DNA of 64,000 bases from Paramecium octaurelia (taxonomy: Eukaryota > Ciliophora > Oligohymenophorea > Peniculida > Parameciidae), in NCBI GenBank assembly GCA_905182995.1, contig CAJJDP010000071.1, forward strand, positions 234,714 to 298,713, written 5' to 3'. Each line of letters opens with the position of its first letter. The stretch's first letter is position 1. Below are positions 52,264 to 63,898 of the stretch, piece by piece. A program made the position numbers and the translations under genes. The notes beneath the pieces were generated by a model. The model worked only from the letters and a program-made list of their open reading frames with translations. It was not told the origin of the DNA and searched no databases.

Positions 52264-54305
52264 TCACTTTTATTATCTTAATTACGCACTTTCATCATGC
52301 TAACTACATACTTTTTATAATTTTTTTAATTATTCCACTGGTTCAACATTCTTAATTGGTTAATTGGTTATTTATTTAACTTTCTACCCATATTACAATG
52401 AACTTAATGACTCATCCAAGTTAATAAAGGAAGGCGAAATGTTTATAATCATGATTGTTTTTGACTACAATGATAAATGAAAAATACATTTCCTCCTAAG
52501 CAATCCCTCATTAAGTATGTGAGTTTGCTATTCCTGTATGGGATGAAACTGCTCTTTGTTGATAGAGCAATCATCACATCATTAAGAGCAGAGAGACTTT
52601 TATTGATGAATTTAGCTTCTTCCAATTGATTTGGTTTAAGTCTTGATTTATTGCACCTTTCTGAACCAGCCAAATCGATTAAATTAACTCTACTAATGAA
52701 TTTCTAAAATCAACATAATAACATACTTATTGAGTAATTTTATTAAAAGTTTCAACAGTAAGTTAAGTGCACATATGAGATCTTGAACTGGAGTCATTCA
52801 TTTCTGTTAAACCTTATTTTCTTCTGGAGGATGCAAACTCAATCAAGTTCATTAGTTCGTGCATATTTTAAACTTTAATATTGGTTAGATTTTGAACAAA
52901 GACCTATCCATTAAGATTCTCCTTAAGTTCCAAACTCTGAGAACCTTATTAGTCATTCAGTAAGTCGATAATATTCTCCTTGTATATCTCAAGAGAATTG
53001 ACTATAATTGAACACTCTAGATTGCTTCTTTTGATGTAAGCATAGATTTCTTCTATTAAATTGGGAATAACTCCTGGCTATTATTTTGTTCCAAACATAG
53101 TGTAAGTCTTACCACTCCCAGTTTAACCATAAGCAAAAATACACAAATTATAACCATGGAATATGGCCTGAAGAGATTACTAGATTTCCTCATACATGTC
53201 TTTCTATGTAGACAATTGATTAAAGCAGATGTCAAAATTGAACATTTTCTATTTTAGTGATATATGCTACTCGTCTATGAATTAGACTTCACAATCTAAT
53301 TTGTATTTACAATTAATACCTTTTAATTTATCAGAACTGTTTGAAGGCCTTACTCTACAGTAGACCTTCACCTTCCCCTTCAAGTCTTCTAATTAAAAAC
53401 TCAATCTTCTGATCTCGTAAGTTTTCTGTCTCAATAGTTCTTGCATTTAAATGATCTACGATGCATCTATCAAATTGCATTGAAGTCCAACATTCTTGCA
53501 ATCTGTGCTATCTTAAATGATAGTGCTGCGATCATTCAACTGTTTCTTCAAAATAGTATATTGATAAAACTTGGTACTAATCGATTATTTATCATTAAAG
53601 GATGGTGGTCTACCTTCTTTCTTTAGAAATTCATCTTACCATTAAGTAATTTCCCGCTTAATTAATTCCTTCTATTTCTTTATGTTACTTATGGGATCTT
53701 GCATTATCTTCAACATCATCCTCTATCCTTTGTTTTTATTTGACATTATGCTCTAGTCTCCTTCAGTCTGTCCGACACTCTCTAATGTGTGACTGTCCTA
53801 AATTTATTTAAATAATCGTACTTTGAACAGACTATCCTACTTCTAATTAAAGGATGTTTATAAAAATGAAGTAGCCACAGTAGTTGAGTAGCCTTGTTGA
53901 GTGCTTTTCAATTTATCACTCAGATCAACGATCTCCTATTTCTACTGACTCAATTCTATTTAGAAAAGCATTTAATTTAATTTCAACTCTGCTTCTAACC
54001 GATTAACTTGTTCTTCATAATTCGACCTGCATGACTCTAACTACAATAACCTATACAAATGCTACCTATAGTTCGCACTCCTGGATTATCATCTCCTACT
54101 GCTATAACTAGTCGCTCTTCCTTTGTAATTGGCATTGTAGTTCTTAAATCAAAAATTTGTATTCCTCTTTTTCTCGAATCAGCTGTTTGATTTGCGAAAT
54201 AAATTGCTTATTCATCATTTTCATTTGCTTCACGAATTCAAGCACTTCCTCCTGATCTATCAATATCTAAGTATCATCTATGTTCTCCTTATTCGAATAA
54301 CTCAT
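52264..54305 (-). CDS. Kinesin-14 (C-terminal motor)
   Basis: 656 residues with three introns (25, 23 and 23 nt); the spliced length is a multiple of three. A coiled coil occupies about residues 10-110 and a linker follows. The neck LEDLKGKVKVYCRVRP leads directly into a C-terminal motor domain. P-loop AYGQTGSGKTYTMFG, switch I NDSSSRSH and switch II DLAGSERCNKS are intact, and FIPYRNSKLTYLMRDCLGG is present. The position of the motor and the neck sequence place it in kinesin-14, minus-end-directed motors of spindle and microtubule organisation. Start: the first ATG of the coiled coil, 45 bp from the divergent uL24 start. Confidence 0.92.
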
Positions 54306-54350
54306 CGCTTAATTTAAAAAACAAAAAATGTTATAGTTAATTAATTATTT
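54306..54350. promoter_or_regulatory. 45-bp divergent spacer (shared promoter)
   Basis: Only 45 bp separate the ATGs of the kinesin-14 (minus) and uL24 (plus) genes, so both 5' untranslated regions and promoters must lie in or overlap this AT-rich stretch. No specific box is identified. Confidence 0.5.
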
Positions 54351-54955
54351 ATGTTAAAAGCACTCTCTACATTCTATCTAAATCGACAGACACCGATTGC
54401 CCAATTCGCTAAGTAAATCACATTTGAAAAATGGAATGTGATCAAAGGCGACAAAGTTGTTGTTGTCTCAGGAAAGGATTCTGGAAAAACAGGAACAGTT
54501 TTGAGAGTTTATCGTAAATCAAATGAAGTGCTCGTCCAAGGAATCAACCAGAAATTCAAAAGAAAGGCCTAATTAGACGATCCCTCAGGATCTGGTGTTC
54601 AATAAATCACTAGACCCATTCATCTAAGTAAAATAGCACTCATTGATCCTGAAAAAGGCAAACCAACCAAAGTATAAATCCACTATAGGATTAGGTTCAA
54701 AGAGGGTTTTTAGAGGATGGCACACCTGTGAGAGTCTCAAAATTGAGCGGAGCCATTATCCCAAAAGCTGTGGATCCTGCCAAATCACCTGCACATAGAC
54801 ATAGGAATAAAGTGGATGGCATCAAAGATACATCTCCTGCTCTTGCCTTGTAGGTCACTTATAAAGGCGAAGACTTTTCTGCAATTAAAGCCGAATTCGA
54901 TTCATTCATAGCTGAGAAAGAGAGAAAGGAATAATTGTTATGGTTTGATAAGTGA
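54351..54955 (+). CDS. Organellar ribosomal protein uL24
   Basis: 193 residues with one 23-nt intron near 54,680. The N-terminus ([20 protein letters not shown]) is basic, hydroxylated and without acids, as in a mitochondrial presequence. A KOW motif follows ([21 protein letters not shown]), then the uL24 body ([54 protein letters not shown]). The pattern matches bacterial-type L24 rather than cytosolic L26. It belongs to the mitochondrial large ribosomal subunit. The C-terminal 50 residues are an extension typical of mitochondrial versions. Confidence 0.9.
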
Positions 54956-55040
54956 ATTATAAATATATAATGAAAAATAATAAAACGATCCTGAAAGTGA
55001 TAAACAATGGAGAATTCCTAATAAATATCAAATTTTGGGA

Positions 55041-55727
55041 ATGAATATTAATTCCATTGATATTTTACAAATATCGTGATCTCAAATAAACTCAGAATTT
55101 ATAAGGCAATCTTAATCTTTGTATTTTCCTTGTTTGCTTATTTAGAAATACTTAAAACTGTGCCTGTTACATTTGAGATCAATACCATATTCCACCTAGA
55201 TCTAAGCAATTAAAAGATTCAGAAAATTGATTTTTTAGCATAATGCATTCAATTAGTTTCATTCAAATCTTCACACTAATTCAATAGGTACTTTATATCA
55301 TCATAAATTCCAAGTGACATTTCACCATAGAACACTCTGAAATATCTGTGATAATCAAATCGCTTAATTAGATTAAGGTGGGTTATATTAACTTAAAAAT
55401 TTGGAAGCTTAAGGCAAATTTATTTAAAGTGTTGAGGCCATAAAAGATTTCGATAATATTGAAACCTTTAAGACACTCTATTTATAATTACCATCAGATG
55501 ATCTAAAAATCCTAAATGTGATCTTAATAACTATAGGAAAGAGATATTCAATTCTATCAAACCTCGTAAAACGTAAAAGGCTCGATGACTATACTAGAGA
55601 ATAAAAATGCTTTGATTCTGAGGTTTAGTTCGTTGAATAGATAAACATAAAATAGAGATCCAAAAACTGCTCCTTGGTATGCTTAACAATTTCCCAAAGT
55701 TTAAAAACCTACATCAGTTTAACTTGA
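55041..55727 (+). CDS. Leucine-rich-repeat protein, frame broken
   Basis: Starts MNINSIDILQIS; after introns of 30 and 25 nt it continues ILKTVPVTFEINTIFHLDLS and NQKIQKIDFLAQCIQLVSF, a recognisable leucine-rich repeat. The repeat series resumes after about 55,350 (DNQIAQLDQGGLYQLKNLEA, then NIETFKTLYLQLPSDDL) but in a frame shifted by one base. TGA codons block the two frames at 55,338 and 55,349, and no GT-AG intron joins them. The downstream part ends in a basic, helical region; a further intron near 55,675 would extend the tail to 55,891, overlapping the next gene. It is either a recent pseudogene or a sequence error. The function of the repeats is protein binding; partner unknown. Confidence 0.5.
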
Positions 55728-55833
55728 TGATTAGTAAACTTACCTAATCAATAGATGAATCCAAAAGGAGTCTTAGCAATCTTGAATAGAAATTTGGCTT
55801 TATTAAAATGAATTAATTAATATATATATAATA

Positions 55834-56221
55834 ATGTGGCTTAGATTATCGTATTTATCATTTAGGTCATGCTTTAATAAGAAAATGGTGAATGGAAGAT
55901 TTTTTGGTCCAGATATTTCTGGTAGATATAAGGGCCTTTTGAGGAAATAATTTTATTTTCATGGACTCCCCTGGATTTATGATTAACCCAAAAATAGAGA
56001 ATTAAGTCCTTATCATAGAAAACCTAAAGGACATAAACGAGAGAGAACACGAGAATAGAGGTATAGTAGTTTGATGAATTAGAATTGAAAAAATAAAAAA
56101 GAATTTAATGAATTATGCTGAAGAAGAATTTAAATTCAGATAAGAAAGATTAAATAAAAGACCTCCAGGTGGTTTGGATATGTAATGGATATTGTTTACA
56201 ATAGGATTGTATAGAAAATGA
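55834..56221 (+). CDS. Small basic protein, possibly mitoribosomal
   Basis: 121 residues with one 22-nt intron near 56,060. The N-terminus MWLRLSYLSFRSCFNKKM is basic, rich in R and S and lacks acids, like a mitochondrial presequence. Then come GRYKGLLRKQFYFHGLPWIY, SPYHRKPKGHKRERTRE, a helical EQRIEKIKKNLMNYAEEEF and RLNKRPPGGLDMQWILF. Size, charge and the conserved look of GLPWIYDQP suggest a mitochondrial ribosomal subunit, but I cannot name it. A short frame starting at 56,218 overlaps its stop and may be a continuation through an intron I could not place. Confidence 0.6.
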
Positions 56222-56655
56222 TTCCATCTTGGATACATCCTAAAACAGCTGCCTAATTGTAAAGTACTAAACAATTGCTGTTGATGAAAAGAGGCAGATA
56301 GCCCAAATAAGAAGAGGAATACAAAACTGATCAATATGAATTTTGATATATACGGACAAAAATAAATATAATAAATAATAATTATGGATATTGAGATAAT
56401 CAAAAATAATATTATACCTAGAATTAATTACTTCCTCTTATTTTAAGTTCTCATTAGAAAATTTTGAAAAAGTTAGGAATGATTATTTTCTAATGTTTTA
56501 TTCATAATATGCAAACATGAAATACGATTCTATGGATAAAAAGATGGAGAATGCTTAATAAATTCAAATATTAATTTTATTGAAATAAACAACTATTTAT
56601 AAGTATAGAGAAGAAGGAATACTATTTAAACTTTGAACTTATAATGTATAATATA
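56222..56655. other. Intergenic, one short frame
   Basis: About 430 bp. At 56,218 an ATG overlapping the previous stop opens a 42-codon frame (MIPSWIHPKTAAQLQSTKQL and onward) ending at TGA near 56,346. It looks coding but has no start context of its own, and it could be a lost last exon of the upstream gene. The remainder is AT-rich with nothing recognised. Confidence 0.4.
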
Positions 56656-57790
56656 TCATAAACAACTTAATGTCAATGTATAATTTTTATCTACATAAAT
56701 ATCGACAAATGGACTTGAGCCATTTGCGATAAGAACATTACTATTCTAATAAGAAATGGTGCTAAACTATAATATAACATCTGAGGATGTCTATAGTGTT
56801 ATTTTTGAATTCATTTATTCAATTTGTCTGTTTCCTTTTGTTAAATAAATCTAAATTGATGAAGAATTTACATTATTTTGGAAACTGCACATTTTGTAAT
56901 AATCCGAAATGGGTCTAATTTCATCGTCATTTCTTAAAATTGAATTCCAAATGACTAAGTAATTCTTATGCAAACTAATTATTTATTGCTCATCCTCCAT
57001 ATACAAAATCTAAATTGAATTTATCAAAAATCTCATACATCATTAACATACGATAATTCTTAATTTGCAGCTTTGAAACTGAGCACAGACTGGAATGAAT
57101 ATGTTGAAATAGCTATCATTGATTTATATCGATATCTTACACCAAATTCCTATTATTCCAATATCTGATCCGATAGCCAGAAAATTCTGCCCAATCACTG
57201 CCAAACTAGTTATTTTCACATCTTTAATTGGTACTAAGGTATATATATTATCATTGATTGATTAAGTGATGTCGATTTCCCTTTAGTAATAGTAAATTCA
57301 TAATTACTCAATTATATTGTTCTCATGTTATAAATCGATAAAGTATAATCTAGATCCCACAGCAACAATGAGTATTTCATTATTGTATTTAATAAATTCA
57401 ATCTCTTCTTAAAAAGATTACTAAAGAAGTAGTATTTAGAATTACAATCATGATGGAGGAATTTAAATCTGTGTCGATAATTTGATTTGGAGATATCAAT
57501 GATGACATTTAGACCTGATACAATTTATTAGCAACTACGCAATACAAACTCTCTTGAATAAGTAATATTTATTAAATTGAGTCTTTGAAAAGAGGAAATT
57601 TATATGATGCTTTGTATATTAGAGTATTTTGTCTAATTATTTATGGATGATTATACGTCTTTTCTTGTGTACGACTGCTATTTTCGAGGAGAATGTTTTC
57701 AAAGTCCCAAAAATAGAGTGCTCCAGTGTTAGTTGCACCGATAACATATTTTTGATCATTGGTAATTGCAATTGAGTTAATAATAAACAT
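56656..57790 (-). CDS. WD-repeat-like protein
   Basis: 341 residues with four introns of 25, 27, 28 and 29 nt; the spliced length is a multiple of three. It shows repeated propeller-type strands: NSIAITNDQKYVIGATNTGA then LYFWDF, NNEILIVAVGSRLYFIDL, ITSLAVIGQNFLAIGSDIG with GIW, and VLIANGSSPFVDIYV. The repeats are degenerate, lacking most GH dipeptides, so the count is uncertain (five to seven). WD proteins are scaffolds; this one has no added domain and no targeting signal. The start ATG is immediately followed by the first strand, as is common in short ciliate WD genes. Confidence 0.7.
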
Positions 57791-58006
57791 TTTTATTTAT
57801 ATAATTTTAAGTTGTATCGTAATTATTCTGTTTATATAAAAATTTTAAAAGTATGTCATCACAGTTAGGTGTTTTAACTTCTATATACTTTTTAAGCTTC
57901 ACAATGTGTTGAACAATAATTTAAATGTTACATTTCTTGAATATTTAAATTTGGGACTTTTAAAGGGGGGAAATTTATTAAGAAAAAAGTATTTTTAATT
58001 ATAGAT

Positions 58007-59049
58007 ATGGACTTTCATTAGTAGGACAGCGATTTATAAACATCTAAACCTACCAATCATTTGACATCAAAATTGGTTTCTTAAGGTTTAGGTGTATAAG
58101 AACAAAGTGATTATAGCTATTCATCCCAACAATTGTGTTCTGTAATTTATTCATAGCAAATAATGATAGAGTGAGCAAAACAGTGACAGGAACATCCATT
58201 TAAATATGAGTTCATTTAAAAAAGTTAGTAAAAGCTCTGTTGATCTCTAGAACTTGACTCTAAAACATGCATATATTTGTGCACATTATAATTTCTTAGG
58301 TAATTGCCCCTAAGAACATTGCAAGTAACCTTTTAAAAAAACTTTAGGAAGAGGCATATCTTTATTTCCAAAGAAGATGGATTGAGCGATCTCATATCAG
58401 ACAATATTGACCTAATAGATAATCTGACTAGAAGCGGAAAGAAACTCAGATTGCATCAATCTACCTATAAAACTTAACTAACATAATATAGAAAATGCAG
58501 ATCTAATAACAATGAAATTTCTGACAAATTTGAATCTAAATTCTCAGATTAAGAATAATTAATGTTCAGAGATTTTCCAATAGAAAGTTTGTGGAAGATG
58601 AATGATCTATCATTTTTAGCAACTCAAATCAAATCTCAGCCAGATCTCAACACTGATTCCAAGAGTAAATCAAACAATCATTTGATAAAACCTAAACCAA
58701 GAGTTGATTATAAATAAGTTGCTGAAATAATAGAGAATTCTATATCTCCTGTCTCAATTTCCTCGGAAATTAAGAAGAATCTCATGTCTAAACTCAAATC
58801 AGACATCGAGCGAATGCAAGAAAAGATTAAAATTATCACAATGTTAAAAAAGTGGATGAATGATAAATAAGTTGATTTCGAAGAATACATAACTTTAAAC
58901 TCTTCCCTCTCCTAAATACAATAGATACATTATTCTAATTTCCTAAGACTAACAAATATGTCAGTTCCAAGTAAAAATCTCATATATATCTTATAGATTA
59001 AGTAAGTATCACCTAATAGTTTCAAAATATCTAAAACATTTGTTAATGA
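58007..59049 (+). CDS. CCCH zinc-finger protein
   Basis: 321 residues with introns of 28, 23 and 26 nt; the spliced length is a multiple of three. Near residue 85 is CAHYNFLGNCPQEHCKKRH, a C-x8-C-x4-C-x3-H zinc finger close to the RNA-binding CCCH type (usually C-x8-C-x5-C-x3-H). The N-terminus is Q/S-rich; the C-terminal half has a charged helix (SKLKSDIERMQEKIKIITML). A single finger, low-complexity flanks and no other domain suggest RNA or partner binding in mRNA metabolism, which is inference. The frame continues TGA-free past 59,049 if the last intron is ignored, but then runs into the opposite-strand gene. Confidence 0.7.
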
Positions 59050-59401
59050 GTTATTTATTATCACGAGTTATGTGAATAAAAAATTCAATAGTTTATAAAT
59101 TAATCTTAAATTCTTTGTTTTAGAGTGTTCGATCTTGTTTAGATTTTGGAATTACCAACTTGACAATTGTTCAGAAATGTTTTTGCTTCCTCATTTTTAT
59201 AATATTATTAAAACAATTTTATATAATAAATAAAGAACATTAATCTTATCTACAATCTTTAGAAGATTATATAATATTATAATTGCACTAATATGTTTAA
59301 ATGATCATATTTTTTCTTAAAATGTGCTGTCTGATTTAGTTACTTTTTTATAGTCTGCTTACTGGTAGATATTATATGATGTTCCTTTAGGATACCAATT
59401 T

Positions 59402-60405
59402 TCATCTAAAAAATGGATTAAACTGAGTTTTACCTTCCATTTCTAATTATTCTTGGATATCATCCTGAGATTTCCAGAGTTCTCTTCTGCAATTAGGATT
59501 TCTTGGAGATGGGAATACTCTATCACTTTCTGGGATGTTGAATTAATCTTCAATTCCAACCATTTCACCTCCCCCTATAGAAAATGCAAAAGGATATAAT
59601 TACATTCGCATTCGTATTCAAACCAGGTATTAGGAACACCAAGATCTAAATCACCTGTTGGTTTGATCATTGGATCTGACCAAAGAAAGATTTCCCAATG
59701 ATAATCAATTAGTTCCCTCACAGGAGCAAATCCTACAGGTAATTTGGCTAGATCTTCAAGAACTTAGACATTCCATAAGATTTCAACTTTTTCTCCTTTT
59801 GAATTGGTAACGACCTATCTTGCAACATAAACGCTGTTTGGAACATAATCCACATCGAAACCACAGTTATAAACCAAATATGCAAAATCAACTTATTCTT
59901 ATGGTGTCAATCCCATATTTAAGATCTTTTCAACTTCTCTTCTAGTGATTCCTACAAAATAGAATAAGTAAGACACCTGGGACTCTTCTCATGATTTCAT
60001 CGGGATCCATCTAACAACTCCATGTTCCTTATCTACCGATGGAAGTATTCTACCAAACAGCTCTTACGTCTTCCATTCTAATTTTGATTATGAAGGATAA
60101 AAATACGTATAGGGTCCATCATATGGAGGAAGAGGACCAGATTATCTGACTGGGTTGACATGTCTGACATTTCGAACTGAAGTAGTAATGAATTCAGATT
60201 ACCTGGAAGTGGGACTTGTTATGATTTGGCGATATCAGCAATCTCTTTGTTGGATTAGAAGAAGTTTGGGTTCAAATAATGTCTGTATCTGTTTGGGTTG
60301 TATGGGCCATCTAGAGGGGCTTAAGTAGGATTGCTTACTTCTTGATGAGAATGTGAATGATGGCAATGCTTTACGAAACCCTGTGTTAATAGCACGATTA
60401 AGCAT
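59402..60405 (-). CDS. Conserved-looking mitochondrial-type protein
   Basis: 287 residues with five introns (34, 26, 26, 25 and 29 nt); the spliced length is exactly divisible by three. The first residues MLNRAINTGF are basic and amphipathic, suggesting mitochondrial import. The mature part is P/Y/W-rich: PLDGPYNPNRYRHYLNPNFF, SGPLPPYDGPYTYFYP, PDEIMRRVPGITRREVEKIL, and EYECEWGGGEMVGIEDQFNI. No membrane helix is present. The style resembles ciliate-specific subunits of respiratory complexes or ATP synthase, but I cannot name a family. The 34-nt first intron is at the long end for this genome, so the N-terminus is less certain. Confidence 0.65.
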
Positions 60406-60559
60406 ATCTATATATAAATTATTTATAAAATATATATATATATATTTAAAATGAATTATATATATGTACGGCTTTTTTGAAGGCTTGGAGTCGCAATACT
60501 ATTATCATCAATTTTATAGTCTAAATTAATCAAAACGATATTATTATATATTAATTTTA

Positions 60560-61642
60560 ATGAATTAGAAGAACAATAATTGCCATTATACTTCAAGAGA
60601 TAACCATCCCAGCAATCCACCTACTAGAAGAGGAATTTCGAGTTTTCTCTTAAAAACTTACTCGATGGTTATGGTATTTTATACAACTCATTTTCTTGTA
60701 ATCCAGACCCTTAATTTGCGAATCAAATATAATGATTTGAGAATTAAATTCTGGAAAATTACAATATGAACCAATATATTAATAAATTTATTTTAAACTA
60801 AATAATTAGAATCCAGAATTTGAGGATATCATCTCATTTAATAGTGCAGGAAATGCTTTTATAGTCAAGGATCAAAATGGATTTAGTGATTTCATTTTAC
60901 CAAAATAATTTAAACATCAGAACTTTAGTTCCTTCATTAGACAATTGAACATGTATGGCTTCAAGAAGATAAGAAATGTCAACAATCAGTATTAGTTCAG
61001 TCATCATTACTTCTTAAAAGGAAGAGAGTAATCTAATTGATTAGAATAGAGATCTTCTTTACAAAATCATGAGGAAAAATGGAGTTATGCAGAGATGCCA
61101 TTATCTCAAATTGCAGAATAAAGCAAAGCAAGAAGTTACTCAATTATATTCCAACTATTCAGAATTGAAGACAGATATCGAATAAATATAAAAAGAACTC
61201 ATCTACTTCTATTAATAATTTGATTAAGTTACAATTATTGATATGCTCCCTAGTTTTAAAGTACCCTAACAACTTTGATTGATTCCTCTAGACAATAGAT
61301 TAGAGAATTAAGTATTATAAAGAATTAAAATTCCATTTGTAATGACTTACTTTTCTAGGTATTGGCTAATGTATCTAAATCACAACCTGAATAAAAATAC
61401 CATTGTAAATATTTCCACAATATTCCCAATAGTCCAATATCCCTTTACTAACTCAACTCAATAAACTTAAACTACTAAAAGTAATGGAAGTGATAAAGAT
61501 GAATTGAATAATGATAATGAAAATAACAACAATTCAAGCAAAGAGGGTAAAATTTATATTATTGTTATTATTTTAAGACACCAATCAAAGTTTTTAGAGT
61601 AATTCCTTTAGAGAACCCCAATAATAATTGAAATCAGATTGA
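60560..61642 (+). CDS. Heat-shock transcription factor
   Basis: 278 residues in the best model. The HSF DNA-binding domain is clear: RRGISSFLLKTYSM, then NPEFEDIISFNSAGNAFIV, FILPKQFKHQNFSSFIRQLN and MYGFKKIR, followed by GRERDLLYKIMRK. A coiled-coil trimerisation region (VTQLYSNYSELKTDIEQI) and an N/S-rich tail follow. HSFs bind nGAAn elements and activate stress genes. Four introns are normal (22, 31, 20, 31 nt). The segment between YSM and NPEFED, 60,668-60,809, is 142 nt, starts GT, ends TAG, and its removal restores the frame exactly. It is far longer than other introns here. Confidence 0.85.
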
Positions 61643-62296
61643 GCCAAATTTGGAATTATATATTTCAAAAATGCAACTAAATTATTAATTAATCATTATT
61701 CTTCCCAAACTTAGTTTTGTCACATTTTCATTGTAATCTGACAATTTAGGTGGAATCGGTGGAATCATTTTATTATTTTTAAAATGAATTGTAATCTGAA
61801 ACTTCTAAATAACTAGTACAATCTTATTCCAACTTAAAGGCTCTAAATGTTAAATGAATTTACTTTGATTATGTTTACATTGAATAAATTAATAGTATTA
61901 ATGTTTTTATAGTTCTAATATTAAATTAAGAAATTGTATTAATTTAGAGAGACATTCCAGTCTCTCTAAATTGACTTCAAAAGATGCAATAATTTTGATT
62001 AACAATAAATAATCTATGTTAAGCTTCCTATTCTAAAATATTAAAAAAAATTAAAGTTTTAAAATAAGAAATTTTTAGATAGAAGATGATACATTTAAAA
62101 ATAATGTAGATTTAAATGAACTAGAATTAATTGACTCTTTTTGTTGAAAGTAAGTTTTAATCAAATACTTTTAGCTATGATCAAGAATTAATTCAAATTA
62201 AAAAATAAATAATATGTAGTTTTAAATTTATAAGCTAACGATAATTCATAAGTCTATTTACAAAACTAATTAAAATATTATAAACATAAGAGATAA
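61643..62296. other. Intergenic, no gene seen
   Basis: About 650 bp, strongly AT-rich, between the converging HSF and PDI-like genes. No frame with a credible start or domain was seen. Confidence 0.5.
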
Positions 62297-63898
62297 TCAC
62301 AGATTAGCTTTTTCTACATTATATGCTAAACCATCTCCTATATAATAATCTAACCAGGCCTTAAGCTCTGAAATTACAAGATTTGAGCTTTTCAAATATT
62401 CTTTGGTATCCTTTTTATCTGCTGCTAAGTATAACATCAATTTTGGAACTGAGTCTACTGTTATTGTAGGGTGTTCATTATTTGCAAGATCAATATGGCA
62501 AATTTTAATTTTATCCTTATTCTAAATTAATGAAAAGTCATCAAGAAGCTTGAAATAATCTTTAAACAACTCTTAATTCTTTGAATCCCAAAATAATAAT
62601 AAAACATTCTTTCCATTTTTGAGAACTTCTTATGAAAATGTTTGTCCTACTATTTTATATGTAAGTTGATTTTCTGTGTATTCAGGGATAGGCTCAGATT
62701 TATAAAATTCGTTTAAATTTTTATTTCTAAAGTCATTGATAAATTATTGAATGGTCTCTTGATTTAGAGTTTCAGATTAGCAAATGTATTTTTAAAGTTG
62801 ATATTTTCTAAAGTTGGTTTCTGTAATAACAAGTTTGGGTGTGTCTGTAGATTAATCAAAATCAAATAAGGACCATAAGCTTGGATTTTCATCAAAGGTT
62901 GAATAAGTAAAGATCAAGCGATGGTATTTTAAATCATTAAGTTTATTATTTTCAGCAACCTAGTAGTAAGCATTATATAGGTCTTGACTCATACCTCCTT
63001 TAATCAAGAGATGAACTTGAGTTTGAATTGGTCCTCCAAAGACTCTTGCATAATTATCTTCATTCAATCTATTTACTAAATCCAAGCTTTCTAAGTAAAA
63101 GAAATCTAAAATTTAGTCAGTGTAAGTCAAATTATATTCATATTATTCAAAATTGTTATTTCCTTTGTGCAATATGAGTGTAGGAGCAGTAAAATTCTTA
63201 TAATTAGAATTGAACGCTTTCAATCCATTAATTCTGGCTTCTTTTAGATCTCCATTTCTAATTATTGCCTCTAGATCTTCTATAATTTAACTTCTAAATG
63301 TGTAATTATCAGGTAATAGAACTAATGAATTTAGTGTGTTTTTTGGTTAAAGTATTCATTTACTTCATCTTCTGTTTTTAAGAATTCTAATTTAGGACTA
63401 ATTATATCTAGTATAGAATTTAAATGATTACCGAAGATCTAAGATTATAGATTGTCGAAATTCTGAATCCAAATCATTTTATCAAAGTTTTTGATCACAA
63501 TGCCTTTTTGTTATTCAATTAATCCAATTGGACTCTTGACAAATATTACATCTATTTTTGTAAAATCAACATTCTCTATAATTGAATTTAGTACTTTAAC
63601 TTATGTTTCTTCTTCGTTTCTATAGAATAGGATTAATGAATAATACTTTTCAAATATAAGGTGTACAACATTCTTAAATGTATTTTTCATTTCCTTATAC
63701 ACTTCTTTATCAATTTCAAATAACTTATTAGTTTTGGTTCCATCATCTTGGACATCAAATGTCTCTTATGAATTTAGATTAATCTTGATCTCTTCTTGAG
63801 TTTAGATTGGCTAGATATAAAGATAAAATATTTACTGTGAGTTAGGCAGATGCAAGTATAAGCAAAAGCGTCACTAAAATTAGGTGTTATGGTTTCAT
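62297..63898 (-). CDS. PDI-like ER protein without active cysteines
   Basis: About 525 residues, with a signal peptide (MKPQHLILVTLLLILASAQL) and one 25-nt intron near 63,825. Repeated thioredoxin-like segments are seen; the last one (NGKNVLLLFWDSKNQELFKD, then KIKICHIDLANNEHPTITVD and VPKLMLYLAADKKD) aligns with the a' domain of protein disulfide isomerase. However, the CGHC site is replaced by DSKN, so this domain cannot catalyse disulfide exchange. It probably acts as an ER chaperone or binding protein. The frame is broken at a run of six T (63,339-63,344); one extra base there would restore FNQKNTLNSLVLLP. It is a possible sequence error or a very recent pseudogene. Confidence 0.7.

Noticed and set aside
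56113-56403. Minus-strand 96-codon hydrophobic frame
   Set aside because: It is antisense to the end of the small basic plus-strand gene and has no support of its own.
59050-59700. Extension of the CCCH zinc-finger gene through a TGA-free frame
   Set aside because: It would run into the well-supported minus-strand mitochondrial-type gene; a normal 26-nt intron gives a good stop at 59,049.
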